38,620 bases of DNA from Snodgrassella sp. (GCA_024103515.1 JAGGIK010000014.1:1-38620); one strand, 5' to 3'; shown: positions 12,042 through 21,818, numbered from the stretch's first letter. Made by a program: numbers and translations. Notes: generated by a model not told the origin, from the letters alone.

Positions 12042-15000
12042 TGACCGAACAAGCTGCTATGCCGAATAATACTCTAGAATCATCTGTTTCTAACGAGCCA
12101 ACCACCAAGGTACCTCGACAAGGTCACAAAAAAAAGTGGTTGAAAGCCATTTTATGGTCAACTGTTCTGCTCGTGATAATTTTGTTTAGCTTAGCATCAT
12201 GGTTGGTTGGAACCCAATCCGGCTTACGCTTTGGGGTATTTACTTTGTCAAAGTGCTTTGGTTTAAATGTCAGCGCAGATGAACTTAAAGGTAGCCTCTG
12301 GCAAGGATTTTCCGGTAAAAATATACACTTTGCTCATCGGAATTTTGACTTGAGTCTTGAAAAGATTCAGCTGAACTGGAATAACCGAGAAATCTGGCAA
12401 CGTCATCTCCATATCCGGCTATTGGATGTAGGCAACATTAATTATATCGGTCACAGCGAACCTTCAACCAAACCTGCGCCTACCTTACCTCGTAACATCA
12501 AACTGCCGATATCTGTCAGTGTAGACACGATACAGTTGGGTGGTTTTAGTGTAGGCAAAAAACATCACCCGATTCTGGCGGCCAGTCAGGCAAATTATCG
12601 CTATGATCATACCCACCACCAGCTTATTCTGAATCAACTTAACACCCCATGGCAAAATATTCAGGGACAAGTACGCATTAACATTCAAACTCCTTTTGCC
12701 TTAAGTGGAAAACTCAGCGGCTCCGGCACACTGGATAAAAAGCAGGTCGAAAGCAATGTCCTACTGCAAGGCAGCCTGCAACAACCTGATCTATTTGCTC
12801 GACTGGATGGTGGCGATATTCACTTCCGTACGCATCTTATTTTAAAACCCTATGCTCTAAAACTGAATCACAAGATTGTCAGCATCAATTTGCAAGCTCA
12901 ACACATTAATCCGGCGGCATTCAGTCCCGCTCTGCCTTTTGCCGATCTGAATATGAACCTAGACTTGACTCCTATTAAAGGTAATAGGGACAGTCTAAGC
13001 GGACATATTAAACTAGGCAACGAAAAACCATTGGCTTATAACGATGCTTCGACCACAGGTTTACCGCTGCGAAGCATAGAAGGTGACATTAGTATTGATA
13101 GTAATGGTCGACTGGTACTTCCTGCTTTAACTTCACAACTGCTACAACAGGGACAAATTATCAGCAAGGGCTATATCGACACAGCAGCCAAGCAACTTGA
13201 TTTAAACAGTCAGCTTTTGCGCATCTATGCCAAAGATGCGCTGACCAACAATTTGCCCGGTTCAGTGAATGGATTCATCCATGTATTCGGTTCTTTTAAA
13301 GATATGCATACCCAATGGCAGCTGACTACAGAAAAAGCCAGTAGCAATGGTGCTCTGCAAATCATTACCGATGAAGGAAAACACCAGCAAACAGTGCTGC
13401 TAGATGAATTGAATTTAAATCCTAATGGCGGTGGCCACTTCAATGCCAAAGGTAGCCTTGCATTGTATCAAGATAAAGCTTTGCAACTGGATATAAACAG
13501 TATTAATTTCAATCCGGCCAAACTCAATGATACCTTTCCTACTGGTAACATTAACGGCCACATTACTCTCACCGGTCGCCTGGATCCGCAATCAGATATA
13601 AAAGTCGAAATGTTATGGCACAACAGCATTTTGTCTAATGCCCCATTAAACGGCAAAGCCAATATTCGCTATCGCAACCAGCATTTGGAGCAAACTGATA
13701 TCAATCTTCATTTGGGTCAGAACCGGATTAATAGTAACGGCAGTTTTGGCAAAAATGGTGACAAACTCAATCTTGACATTAATGCCCCTAACCTTAGTCT
13801 GTTCGGGTTTGGCATTAAAGGATTATTGATCACCAAAGGCTTCATTGCTGGAGAGCCAAAAAAACTGACCGCCAACCTCAGCGGCTCAGCACGTAATCTC
13901 GAGATAGCACAGCTGCTCAACATTAATCAGCTTGATTTCAGACTTACCGGTTCTCCTGATATTAATCAGCCATTACAGGTTAACTTGAATGCCGAGCACA
14001 TTGCTATTGGCAGCAATAGCCAGAAGAATACAACAGTGATTAATAACACTGATATCAAAATAAACGGTAAAGGAAATCTGCATCATATTCAAGGCAACAG
14101 CAAACTATTACTTGACGGCAAATCCTACAATCTCAATCTTAATGCCAATGGAGGTTTTGACCCGAATTACCAATGGCGCGGTCGGGTCAATATTCTGGAT
14201 GTGAGTGGTGCTTTGAACCTAAAGCTTCTCAGCCCCATACAGCTAGAAGCTGGTATGCAGCGCGTCAATATGCAAAATGCCCGCTGGGCAGCTTTGGGTG
14301 GCAGCTTGGTACTTAACAAGCTCAATTGGGATAAAAATCAAGGCTTGTCTACCCACGGTGTAGCCAGCAATCTAGCTATTCGAGAATTACATGGTTTAAT
14401 TAATCGTAAAGCCACCAGAGATTTCACTTCATCTGTAAGTAAAAACAATTCCAGTAGCGGTTCTAATAATTTTCTATCTTGGCTGTTTGCTCAGAACCTC
14501 ACTTTAGGCGGGGACTGGAATTTCAATTATGGTCAGAACATGCGGGGATATCTTAAAGTGTACCAACAATCTGGTGATGTTATTCTACCGCAGCATCAGC
14601 AAAAGCTTGAATTACGCAATCTCAGACTAGACACCCAGTTTCAAAGTGGTCGCATCAACAACCATTTAACGGGCCTTACACGCTATGGCAATACAGATGC
14701 CTCTCTTATTATCAATACAACGAGCACTGGTAAACTGGCCAATGCACCCATCAGTGGTCGCGTCAAGATCGATGTACCCGATCTGAGCACAACCCGCAAC
14801 CTACTGCCGATTGGAATGCAGCTGAAAGGTGCAATGCATGCAGACGCAGCCATCAGTGGTCAGCTAAGTGAACCCTTATTAAACGGTTCTCTATCCGGCA
14901 ACAACCTTTTTTATCGCGATCAGGCTAATGGTACTATTCTGGAGAATGGGTCACTTAAAAGCCATTTTCAAGGTCGCCGCTGGCTCATTGACAGCCTAAG

Positions 15001-16018
15001 CTTTACTCGTCGTGATGGTTCTATCAATTTAACCGGTGTCCTTGATATGACCAAGCTGACTCCAGATATAAATGTTACCGCACGTTTCAACAGATACAAT
15101 ATCCTTGACCAGATCAACCGCCGTCTGACCATCAGTGGCAATACCCAGTTACAATATACGATCAGCCATGGCATTGCTTTAACTGGGAATCTGAAAGTAG
15201 ATAAAGGTCTGTTCGGTATGCAGCAGTCAGGAATGCCACTGCTGGATGATGATGTAGTGGTGCTAGGAAGAGAAAAAACTCTGGAACAAGAACGAGCTAC
15301 TCCTGTTAGTTTCAATATTGATCTGGATATGAATAATGCTTTCCGCTTCAGCGCTCAGGGCATAGATGTTCTGTTGGGCGGTCAGCTAACTGCTACCGCT
15401 ACACCGGGTAATTCCATTCAGGTAGTTGGTACAGTGAATGTTGTTAAAGGGCAATATAAGGCCTACGGACAAGACCTGGTTATTCAGCATGGCAGTACCA
15501 TTGCTTTTGTCGGTCCGATGAATAATCCCAATCTGAAAATCCGTGCAAAACGCCGTTACTCTCAGGTTGGTGCAGGTGTTGAAGCACTCGGACGACTCGA
15601 TAATCCACGCATCACACTCATCGCCAACGAGCCGATGAGTGAAAAAGATAAATTATCTTGGCTCATTCTTAACCGTCCCAGCAGTGGTAGTGCCGGCGAT
15701 GAAGCAGCTATTGCCGCTGCCGCCAGTGCATGGCTGGCGGGTGGACTAAATGACAAAATTGGATTATTAGATGACATTAGCATCACCAGTCACCAAACCC
15801 GAAATAGCCAAACAGGAGAGATGAATCCGGCTGAACAGGCTATTACTGTTGGTAAACACCTTTCCAACAACCTATATATCAGCTATCTGTATGGCATTGA
15901 AAGTGCAACTCAGACTGTCAGTATTACCTATCAGATTAGTCGTATTCTGCAAAGTATCCTTCGCTTTGGTTCAGAATCGTTCGGTGGAGAATTCCGCTAC
16001 ACGCAACGATTTGATTGA
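12041..16018 (+). CDS. tamB: translocation and assembly module protein TamB
   Basis: A very large (1325 residues) inner-membrane-anchored AsmA-like protein that spans the periplasm to TamA. The cytoplasmic N-terminus (1-32) ends in basic residues (GHKKKW). One transmembrane helix follows (about 33-57), then about 900 residues of repetitive beta-strand sequence typical of the hydrophobic-groove lipid-transport fold. The C-terminal TamB domain (about 970-1325) includes LTATATPGNSIQVVGTVNVVKGQYKAYGQDL and ends in an aromatic-rich tail (FGGEFRYTQRFD). The start ATG overlaps the tamA stop as TGATG; an upstream in-frame start inside tamA at 12005 is less likely. No terminator is obvious downstream. 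Confidence 0.93.
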   Translation: MTEQAAMPNNTLESSVSNEPTTKVPRQGHKKKWLKAILWSTVLLVIILFSLASWLVGTQSGLRFGVFTLSKCFGLNVSADELKGSLWQGFSGKNIHFAHRNFDLSLEKIQLNWNNREIWQRHLHIRLLDVGNINYIGHSEPSTKPAPTLPRNIKLPISVSVDTIQLGGFSVGKKHHPILAASQANYRYDHTHHQLILNQLNTPWQNIQGQVRINIQTPFALSGKLSGSGTLDKKQVESNVLLQGSLQQPDLFARLDGGDIHFRTHLILKPYALKLNHKIVSINLQAQHINPAAFSPALPFADLNMNLDLTPIKGNRDSLSGHIKLGNEKPLAYNDASTTGLPLRSIEGDISIDSNGRLVLPALTSQLLQQGQIISKGYIDTAAKQLDLNSQLLRIYAKDALTNNLPGSVNGFIHVFGSFKDMHTQWQLTTEKASSNGALQIITDEGKHQQTVLLDELNLNPNGGGHFNAKGSLALYQDKALQLDINSINFNPAKLNDTFPTGNINGHITLTGRLDPQSDIKVEMLWHNSILSNAPLNGKANIRYRNQHLEQTDINLHLGQNRINSNGSFGKNGDKLNLDINAPNLSLFGFGIKGLLITKGFIAGEPKKLTANLSGSARNLEIAQLLNINQLDFRLTGSPDINQPLQVNLNAEHIAIGSNSQKNTTVINNTDIKINGKGNLHHIQGNSKLLLDGKSYNLNLNANGGFDPNYQWRGRVNILDVSGALNLKLLSPIQLEAGMQRVNMQNARWAALGGSLVLNKLNWDKNQGLSTHGVASNLAIRELHGLINRKATRDFTSSVSKNNSSSGSNNFLSWLFAQNLTLGGDWNFNYGQNMRGYLKVYQQSGDVILPQHQQKLELRNLRLDTQFQSGRINNHLTGLTRYGNTDASLIINTTSTGKLANAPISGRVKIDVPDLSTTRNLLPIGMQLKGAMHADAAISGQLSEPLLNGSLSGNNLFYRDQANGTILENGSLKSHFQGRRWLIDSLSFTRRDGSINLTGVLDMTKLTPDINVTARFNRYNILDQINRRLTISGNTQLQYTISHGIALTGNLKVDKGLFGMQQSGMPLLDDDVVVLGREKTLEQERATPVSFNIDLDMNNAFRFSAQGIDVLLGGQLTATATPGNSIQVVGTVNVVKGQYKAYGQDLVIQHGSTIAFVGPMNNPNLKIRAKRRYSQVGAGVEALGRLDNPRITLIANEPMSEKDKLSWLILNRPSSGSAGDEAAIAAAASAWLAGGLNDKIGLLDDISITSHQTRNSQTGEMNPAEQAITVGKHLSNNLYISYLYGIESATQTVSITYQISRILQSILRFGSESFGGEFRYTQRFD

Positions 16019-16672
16019 TAGTAAAGGTAATATAAAGAAATGAAACGCAACTTTGAGAATAAATTAAAAAAAGAATATAGCAGATATCTTAATCACTGGA
16101 ACAATGAATAGTGTCTAAATTTCAGCTAGAGCATATATTGGAAAATAGTGATAATAGGTTTTAGGCAACCGATAATAGGATACTTGCGATAGATAGAAAT
16201 GGCTATATAATGAGACATTTCTATTAAAAAGCTTATTAGATTACAGTATATTTTATATAAAAAAGATGATTGAGTCTTAAATAGATTTTTAAGATAAAAA
16301 TATTGATTGCATAAATAAAAATTTTAACATATTTTGAATAAAGCATTACAAGCAAACAACAATAAATATTATTAATTTATATCCAATAATGCAGCAGAAT
16401 TTATTATTAAGATTCTTAATTAGGGCATTGTATATTTAACAAAATATAGTTAATCATCACAAAAGCCAACCTAAAGTTGGTTCGTGCATTTTCAAAACCT
16501 GAATTTATCCAGTAATGTCACATCCTGCTCAGAAGTTAAAGAACACTGTAGTAGGGAATAATGTAAATATTCCGTATAATTAGTTCAATATCATGCAGGA
16601 ATAAGTTTTTACCAGTAAGTGCGTTAACAAATTTTCCCAAAAAACTAAGTGTAAAGTTTAGATTTTCGTAAT
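16019..16672. other. spacer downstream of tamB
   Basis: AT-rich and apparently non-coding. One small hairpin, CCAAC-CTAAA-GTTGG near 16465-16485, could be a weak terminator read on the minus strand, but no minus-strand gene precedes it. Confidence 0.4.
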
Positions 16673-16700
16673 TTGTTAATATTTAATAATGTGCTAAGAT
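16673..16700 (+). promoter_or_regulatory. possible sigma-70 promoter
   Basis: TTGTTA (16673-16678) and TAAGAT (16695-16700) are separated by 16 bases. It would start a transcript near 16707 that runs through the hairpin region below. Both boxes are imperfect and the DNA is AT-rich, so chance matches are common. Confidence 0.3.
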
Positions 16701-16706
16701 GCAAAG

Positions 16707-16800
16707 AAATTGTTTTTAATCATTCTCGACCTGCTTGATCAACCTGCCCAGTCAGACTAATTAATTTTTAGCAGCAGGTTTTGCTGCATCATGTTAACTG
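16707..16800 (+). ncRNA. candidate structured leader or small RNA
   Basis: Two copies of ACCTGC (16729-16734 and 16742-16747) can each pair with GCAGGT (16774-16779). The same downstream strand can instead form the local hairpin GCAGCA/TGCTGC (16771-16787). The two pairings are mutually exclusive, which is a property of regulatory RNAs. It could equally be a chance fold in a non-coding spacer, and no known RNA family is recognised. Confidence 0.25.
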
Positions 16801-17019
16801 CTAAAACAACTTTATTAGAACTAATTTATCTGAACGATTGTATTAGGTAAGAGCAAAATTTTGTCTATTTCGTACACCAAAATCATTACATGAAAAAACC
16901 ATTACCATTATATTTTATACAGATAATTCGGAGTATTTTGTTAAAAATCAAAAAAAACACGGATAATCTGTAAATAAATACCCTATTTTGTTATAAACAT
17001 ATACAATACAAACAAATAA

Positions 17020-17053
17020 AATAACAATTATTAAACAATCAATAATTGTTATT
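17020..17053. promoter_or_regulatory. 13-bp inverted repeat before the LysR gene
   Basis: Perfect arms AATAACAATTATT and AATAATTGTTATT flank an 8-base centre, 40 bases before the regulator start. It is dyadic like LysR-type operators, and a T-run follows, so an AT-only attenuator hairpin is the alternative reading. Confidence 0.45.
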
Positions 17054-17092
17054 ATTTTTTTACAGATATGAAATTTAAACTTAAGAAACTGA

Positions 17093-17947
17093 ATGGATAC
17101 TTTACAAAGCATGTGGGTATTTCGCCATATTGTAGAAATGGAGAGCTTTTCTAAGGCGGCAGAATATATGGACATCACCACTGAATCTGTCAATAAATAT
17201 TTGAATCACCTTGAAAAAACCGTACAAGCCAAATTATTAAACCGAACCAGTAGCAGCGTCAGCATGACGGAAGCAGGGCAAGATTACTATAAACGCTGTG
17301 TTGACGCATTGGATACTCTCACCGATGCCAATCTGATCGCTCAGGTAGGCAATATCAGACCACGTGGGTCCTTGAATATTATTGCGCCAACATGGTGCGC
17401 AACTGCACAATTTGCTCAGATACTGGCTGAATACCAACAGACCTACCCAGAAGTTATCCTGTCAGTGACTCTTGATAGCAGACGCTCAAATTTAGTAGCA
17501 GAAGGCATTGATATAGCCTTACTTGTGAGCAGTAGTCCTGATCCGGACTTGATAGTTCAACCAATCACCAGCATTGATTTTCTATGGGTGGCTAGCCCTG
17601 ATTATCTTATTGAACATGGCAAAATGCATACGCTGAATGAAATCAAACTGCAACAGGGCATACTGCCACAACCAATCAAGTTAAATACACCAATAACTGC
17701 TACCAGTATCTGTAACAATGAAATGCTTATGCATCAAATGGCCCTTAATCATATGGGGTTGGCGTTGTTACCGGAATGGCTGGTCAGAGAAGATTTGCAG
17801 GCAGGAAGGCTACAAACTATACAATATCAGACCGGTACCAACAGTCATATTTTATACGCTGCTTATCTAAATCGTGAATTCCTCAGCGCCAAAATTCGCA
17901 GTTTCGTCGACTTTCTTTCTGATAAATTTAAGCTTAGAAACAGTTAA
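17093..17947 (+). CDS. LysR-family transcriptional regulator
   Basis: A 284-residue protein with a LysR-type winged helix-turn-helix at the N-terminus (about 1-60; SMWVFRHIVEMESFSKAAEYM, then the recognition part TTESVNKYLNHLEK and LLNRTSSSVSMTEAG). An effector-binding domain follows (about 90-280; GSLNIIAPTWC, LVAEGIDIALLV, MGLALLPEWLV). It is slightly shorter than the roughly 300-residue norm, mainly in the middle of the effector domain. The gene lies 30 bases before a glycerate 2-kinase on the same strand, so it probably regulates that gene and may sense glycerate or a related acid (inference). The inverted repeat at 17020-17053 is a candidate binding site. No close named homologue is recognised. 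Confidence 0.9.
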   Translation: MDTLQSMWVFRHIVEMESFSKAAEYMDITTESVNKYLNHLEKTVQAKLLNRTSSSVSMTEAGQDYYKRCVDALDTLTDANLIAQVGNIRPRGSLNIIAPTWCATAQFAQILAEYQQTYPEVILSVTLDSRRSNLVAEGIDIALLVSSSPDPDLIVQPITSIDFLWVASPDYLIEHGKMHTLNEIKLQQGILPQPIKLNTPITATSICNNEMLMHQMALNHMGLALLPEWLVREDLQAGRLQTIQYQTGTNSHILYAAYLNREFLSAKIRSFVDFLSDKFKLRNS

Positions 17948-17977
17948 AATTAATTAACCTGACTTAGCGGAAAAACC

Positions 17978-19246
17978 ATGCTGGATCATCAACACGCCAT
18001 TCATTTCTTACAGTTATTATTTAAGCAAACTATCAATGCAGCCAGTCCGATTAATCAGCTTAATGCATTTTTGCCAATCAATAAGCCGCAAGGAAAGGTA
18101 ATCGTTGTAGGTGCAGGAAAAGCGGCGGCGGCAATGGCCGTCGAATGGGAGAGAATCTGGCCAGATCACTATCCAGCGTTGTCTGGTACAGTCGTTACCC
18201 GCTATGAGCATCGCCTACCCACCCGCAATATTCAAGTTCTCGAAGCCAGTCATCCTTTACCGGATTGCGCCGGACAGCAAGCTGCACAGATTCTGCTTGA
18301 TACAGTAAAAGGTTTAAATGCACAGGATCAGGTTTATTTTCTGGTTTCAGGTGGTGCTTCTGCCTTAACCACCCTGCCAATTAGCGAAATCAGTATGGAG
18401 GAAAAACAACAGATTAATCAGCAGTTGCTTAATCACGGTGTCCCTATTGACGCCATGAATACCATTCGAAAACACTTATCCCAAATCAAGGGGGGCCGAC
18501 TGGCTTTGGCTGCAGCACCTGCGCACATCACTACCTTAGCCATTTCTGATGTCGTTGGTAATGATATCAGTACCATTGGTTCCGGTGCTGCAGTAGCCGA
18601 TCCAACTACACTGGACGATGTAAAACACATCATCGATCGGTATCAAATAACCCTGCCCGATCATATTCTCACTTATCTGGACAGTCCCAAAGCAGAGACT
18701 CCAAAAATTCTGCCAAACAGTAGCGCCTTTGTCATCATTACGCCAGATCAGGTACTGACTAAAGTCAGTAAATGGGCACAAGCACATAATACAGAGGTTC
18801 TCTATCTGGGGGATCGCATCGGCGGAGAAGCGCGCGAAGTCGCTAAGGTTATGGCAGGGATCGCTTTATATCATCAACATCAGCGCAAAAATAATAAGCC
18901 TTTATTAATACTCAGCGGTGGTGAAACTACTGTAACCTTATATAAACAAGAGGGACGCGGTGGTCGTAATAGCGAATTTTTACTGGCTCTGGCCATTGCA
19001 CTTAAGGAAGCAAAAAATATCTATGCGCTGGCTGCAGACACCGACGGTATTGATGGCAGTGAAGACAATGCTGGTGCATGGCTGACACCAGATAGCTTGG
19101 AAAGAGCCCGGCAGCTTGGAATTTCTGCAATTGATTTTCTTGATCAACATCGTGCCTATGATTTCTTTGCAGCTACCAAACAGCTACTGATTACCGGCCC
19201 CACGCGCACTAATATTAACGATTTTCGGGCTATTTTGATAATTTAG
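17978..19246 (+). CDS. ttuD: glycerate 2-kinase (MOFRL family)
   Basis: Phosphorylates D-glycerate with ATP to 2-phosphoglycerate, feeding lower glycolysis or gluconeogenesis. At 422 residues it has the type II glycerate kinase layout. The N-terminal domain carries VIVVGAGKAAAAMA (about 41-54) and SGGASAL (124-130); the C-terminal MOFRL domain carries LILSGGETTVT, GRGGRNSEFLLALA and AADTDGIDGSEDNAGA. The ATG follows AGCGGA. It lies 30 bases behind the LysR gene and is probably co-transcribed. In a carboxylate-using symbiont such an enzyme would let host glycerate enter central metabolism (inference). The names gckA and hydroxypyruvate reductase are used for the same family; the kinase reading follows the MOFRL domain. 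Confidence 0.9.
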   Translation: MLDHQHAIHFLQLLFKQTINAASPINQLNAFLPINKPQGKVIVVGAGKAAAAMAVEWERIWPDHYPALSGTVVTRYEHRLPTRNIQVLEASHPLPDCAGQQAAQILLDTVKGLNAQDQVYFLVSGGASALTTLPISEISMEEKQQINQQLLNHGVPIDAMNTIRKHLSQIKGGRLALAAAPAHITTLAISDVVGNDISTIGSGAAVADPTTLDDVKHIIDRYQITLPDHILTYLDSPKAETPKILPNSSAFVIITPDQVLTKVSKWAQAHNTEVLYLGDRIGGEAREVAKVMAGIALYHQHQRKNNKPLLILSGGETTVTLYKQEGRGGRNSEFLLALAIALKEAKNIYALAADTDGIDGSEDNAGAWLTPDSLERARQLGISAIDFLDQHRAYDFFAATKQLLITGPTRTNINDFRAILII

Positions 19247-19440
19247 CCAATCACAATAGCACTAAAAGTTTAATTGATCAACATTTGAACTGCCTAATTT
19301 ATTTAATTAAATTGGCTATTTCAATTATCTACACTCACTACAATAGATTTCCACTATATTTAAGGTATACCGAACAGAAGTCTGTCAATCAATAAAAAAA
19401 TTATAGCTGTGTTTCACTAACAATTTTCTGTCCATGGCAA

Positions 19441-20300
19441 TGTAGATACCTTATCATTAGTTCAAACCTGACATGGAAATGCCACTGCTTGCTTTAGGAT
19501 TTTATATTCAATTAAAATGGCAACACACATTCAAACTACAAAATTAAAGGATAACTGTCTGTTAAATTCTACCGCAGGCAAATAGCCTAACAATGAATGT
19601 CACCGTTGATGAATGCACCAATAGCATAAACCGCAAAGGCTTGTTGTCATTCTTCAGTTGGCATCAATTTTTCCCCTTTAACAAATTCAGTTTTCATGCA
19701 GTTAAACGTAATCTCTTTCATTGCATTATCATACGAGCATCCCTTTTTACTGAGCGAACGCTGTAGATTAAATGTATTAACTTGCTTACCAAGCAAATGT
19801 TTAGCAAACACCCTTTCTCTCTCTAAATGAAATAGACGCAATGTTGTCAGTACTGGTTTATTCTGACTGAATGCAGACACCGCTCAATCTGTTGTGTTAT
19901 ATTGACCAATACCATAGCCGGGACAATTTGTCGCTTAGATAAATTAAGTCGTACACATCAATAATCCCAGCAATGGTTAATACGAATATAGCTTATGCCT
20001 ACCACAAAAATTTACTACTAGGCACCGACATCAAACTGGCGTTGTATATGATTAGCTGTGGCTGCACTATTGCTTGCCCTCTGGTTTATCGATAACGTTC
20101 AATCGTATACTTTGATATCAATGCTAGTCACTTTTATTACTTGGGCTATGTCACGCCAAGAAACACGGATACCTGCTGGTTGTTAGGCCAATCCGTTGTA
20201 TCCCCAAATCTTTTGGTGCCACAAGCAGTTTGGCCAGAAAATTATAGCGATTACTATTGAAGTTTGCCAAGGCACATATCTTTACAGGCTTTTCATTACT
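19441..20300 (-). mobile_element. decayed IS3-family element(s), orfB remnants
   Basis: On the minus strand an OrfB can be followed through GIRVSWRDIAQVIKVTSIDIK, HIQRQFDVGA, GISYIRIN, the DDE segment SLSKKGCSYDNAMKE with TFNCMKTEFVKG (near 19680-19760), and HSLLGYLPAVEF. Stops and frameshifts break it throughout. Directly after that end comes a second C-terminus, LIEYKILKQAV (about 19483-19515), and the shared element end TGTAGATACC at 19441. This suggests two elements joined or nested. The left boundary is not visible. Confidence 0.7.
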
Positions 20301-20487
20301 TAGAGCAAGTAGTATATGTAACCACCATTTCCATGATGGCCTGTCTAAGATTATTTAGTAGCTGATAATATGTCTTCTATTGCAAAGTATTTAGCTATTT
20401 ATGCTGCATTTAGATTCCCAAGCAGACTGACCGCAATTATTATAATCGACAATCCGCATTTTTTATGTTGCGGTCATGCTGCTTCCA

Positions 20488-21153
20488 TTACATGAAATTG
20501 AGTATAGGCCAGCCATGGCAGCGCGCATATTGTGCCAGTTTTTCATCAGGATTAACGGCCACTGGGTCACTTACTTCTTTCAGCAGTGGTAAATCGTTGT
20601 GCGAATCACTGTAAAAATAAATTTTTTCAAAACCAGACATTGAAAACCCTCGGGAAGTGAGCCATTCTCGTAAACGGATTACTTTACCTTCCTTAAAACT
20701 GGGTATACCAATATAACCCCCAGTATAATTCCCATCATTGTCAGTCTCCAGTTGTACTCCAATTACATTTTCAATACCAAATACACGCGCAATTGGCGTA
20801 ATAATGAATTCATTAGTAGCAGAAAGTAACAACAACTCATCACCGGCATCACGATGACCTTGTACTAGCATTTTGGCCATCGTAGTGATATTTGGCAGAA
20901 TATACTCGTGCAAATATTCACTATGCATTTTATCCAGCTCTGCCCGACTAAAACGGCCCAACGGTGCCAGCTGAAACTTTAAAAATTCATCAATATCCAG
21001 ACAACCATTAATATAATCTTGATAAAATTTGTTTCTTTCAATATCAACAAAAGACTGATCAATCAGTCCTTTTTTTAAAAGATATTTCGGCCATTCATTA
21101 TCAGAGTCACAATTAATCAAAGTTCGGTCTAAGTCAAATATGGCTAGGTTCAT
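20488..21153 (-). CDS. HAD-IB family phosphatase (SerB-like)
   Basis: A 221-residue haloacid-dehalogenase hydrolase. Catalytic motifs are all present: DLDRT (7-11) with nucleophile Asp7 and acid Asp9, the serine in LLSATNEF (S111), the lysine in FKEGKV (154-157), and SDSHNDLPLL with Asp183 and Asp187. A helical cap lies between the first and second motifs, as in phosphoserine phosphatase-like HAD-IB enzymes. The substrate is unknown; relatives are annotated as histidinol-phosphatase or simply HAD-IB hydrolase. The start ATG overlaps the hda stop by four bases (ATGA), so translation is coupled to hda. IS debris starts soon after the stop and no terminator is clear. Confidence 0.9.
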   Translation of the reverse strand: MNLAIFDLDRTLINCDSDNEWPKYLLKKGLIDQSFVDIERNKFYQDYINGCLDIDEFLKFQLAPLGRFSRAELDKMHSEYLHEYILPNITTMAKMLVQGHRDAGDELLLLSATNEFIITPIARVFGIENVIGVQLETDNDGNYTGGYIGIPSFKEGKVIRLREWLTSRGFSMSGFEKIYFYSDSHNDLPLLKEVSDPVAVNPDEKLAQYARCHGWPILNFM

Positions 21154-21818
21154 GCGTTTTCCTGTTGTTTAAGCAACTGACGCAGTAAAGTCAGCGTGAT
21201 CCGTTTTCCCTGCGCCAGTGAATAATCGTTTAAAGTATTGAGCATCAGTAGCAAGCTATCCAGATCACGCCGCCAGTGCGAAAGAAGGTAGCGAATCACT
21301 TCATCATCAATTGGAATCTGCCGTGCCTTCGCCATGCCAACCAATGCATTAAATTTTTCCTCTTCGCTCAGTGGTTTGATTTCATATACCAAACAAAATG
21401 CCATGCGAGTTCGTAAATCTTCGCGAATCATTAGTTGTTGTGGCGGAATAGCTGAGCTGAGCAACAAATTACCATGCCGGCTGTTACGAAAATGATTAAA
21501 TAATGCAAACAACTGTTGCTGTTCAGTAGCACTGAGTAATTCAATCTGATCTATCGCCACACAATCAAGATCGAATAACCAATTGCCTAGTCCTTCCCGG
21601 CTAGCATCGACATATTTTGCTTTTAAGCCGCGTGATTGCGCCTGCGCAACCCAGGCTTTGAGTAAATGACTCTTACCACTGCCAGCTTCACCCCAGACAA
21701 AAATAAATGGATCAGCCTGATATTGCAAAACATAAATCAGTTCTGCATTGGTATGGCCAAGAAATTTATCAAAACCGGGATAATTACGATCTTCAAAGTC
21801 AAAAATTAATTGATTCAC
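21150..21818 (-). CDS. hda: DnaA regulatory inactivator Hda
   Basis: A DnaA-like AAA+ protein that, with the DNA-loaded sliding clamp, stimulates hydrolysis of DnaA-bound ATP to prevent over-initiation. The 222-residue length fits Hda, not full DnaA: there is no C-terminal DNA-binding domain. The N-terminus MNQLIFDF resembles the clamp-binding motif. The Walker A is GEAGSGKS (43-50) and the Walker B region is CVAIDQIE (about 86-93). The sensor/arginine region reads IREDLRTRM and the lid ends in RRDLDSLLLMLNTLNDYSL. The start is GTG at 21818, with only a weak ribosome-binding site. It overlaps the HAD phosphatase gene. Confidence 0.9.
   Translation of the reverse strand: MNQLIFDFEDRNYPGFDKFLGHTNAELIYVLQYQADPFIFVWGEAGSGKSHLLKAWVAQAQSRGLKAKYVDASREGLGNWLFDLDCVAIDQIELLSATEQQQLFALFNHFRNSRHGNLLLSSAIPPQQLMIREDLRTRMAFCLVYEIKPLSEEEKFNALVGMAKARQIPIDDEVIRYLLSHWRRDLDSLLLMLNTLNDYSLAQGKRITLTLLRQLLKQQENA

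Noticed and set aside
15123-15132. near match to the Neisseria DNA uptake sequence (GCCGTCTGAC)
   Set aside because: A single 9-of-10 match inside tamB coding sequence; no repeated canonical uptake sequences were noticed, so it is likely chance.
14968-15315. 115-codon open frame antisense to tamB
   Set aside because: It mirrors the tamB coding frame, has serine/leucine-rich unlikely composition and no ribosome-binding site.
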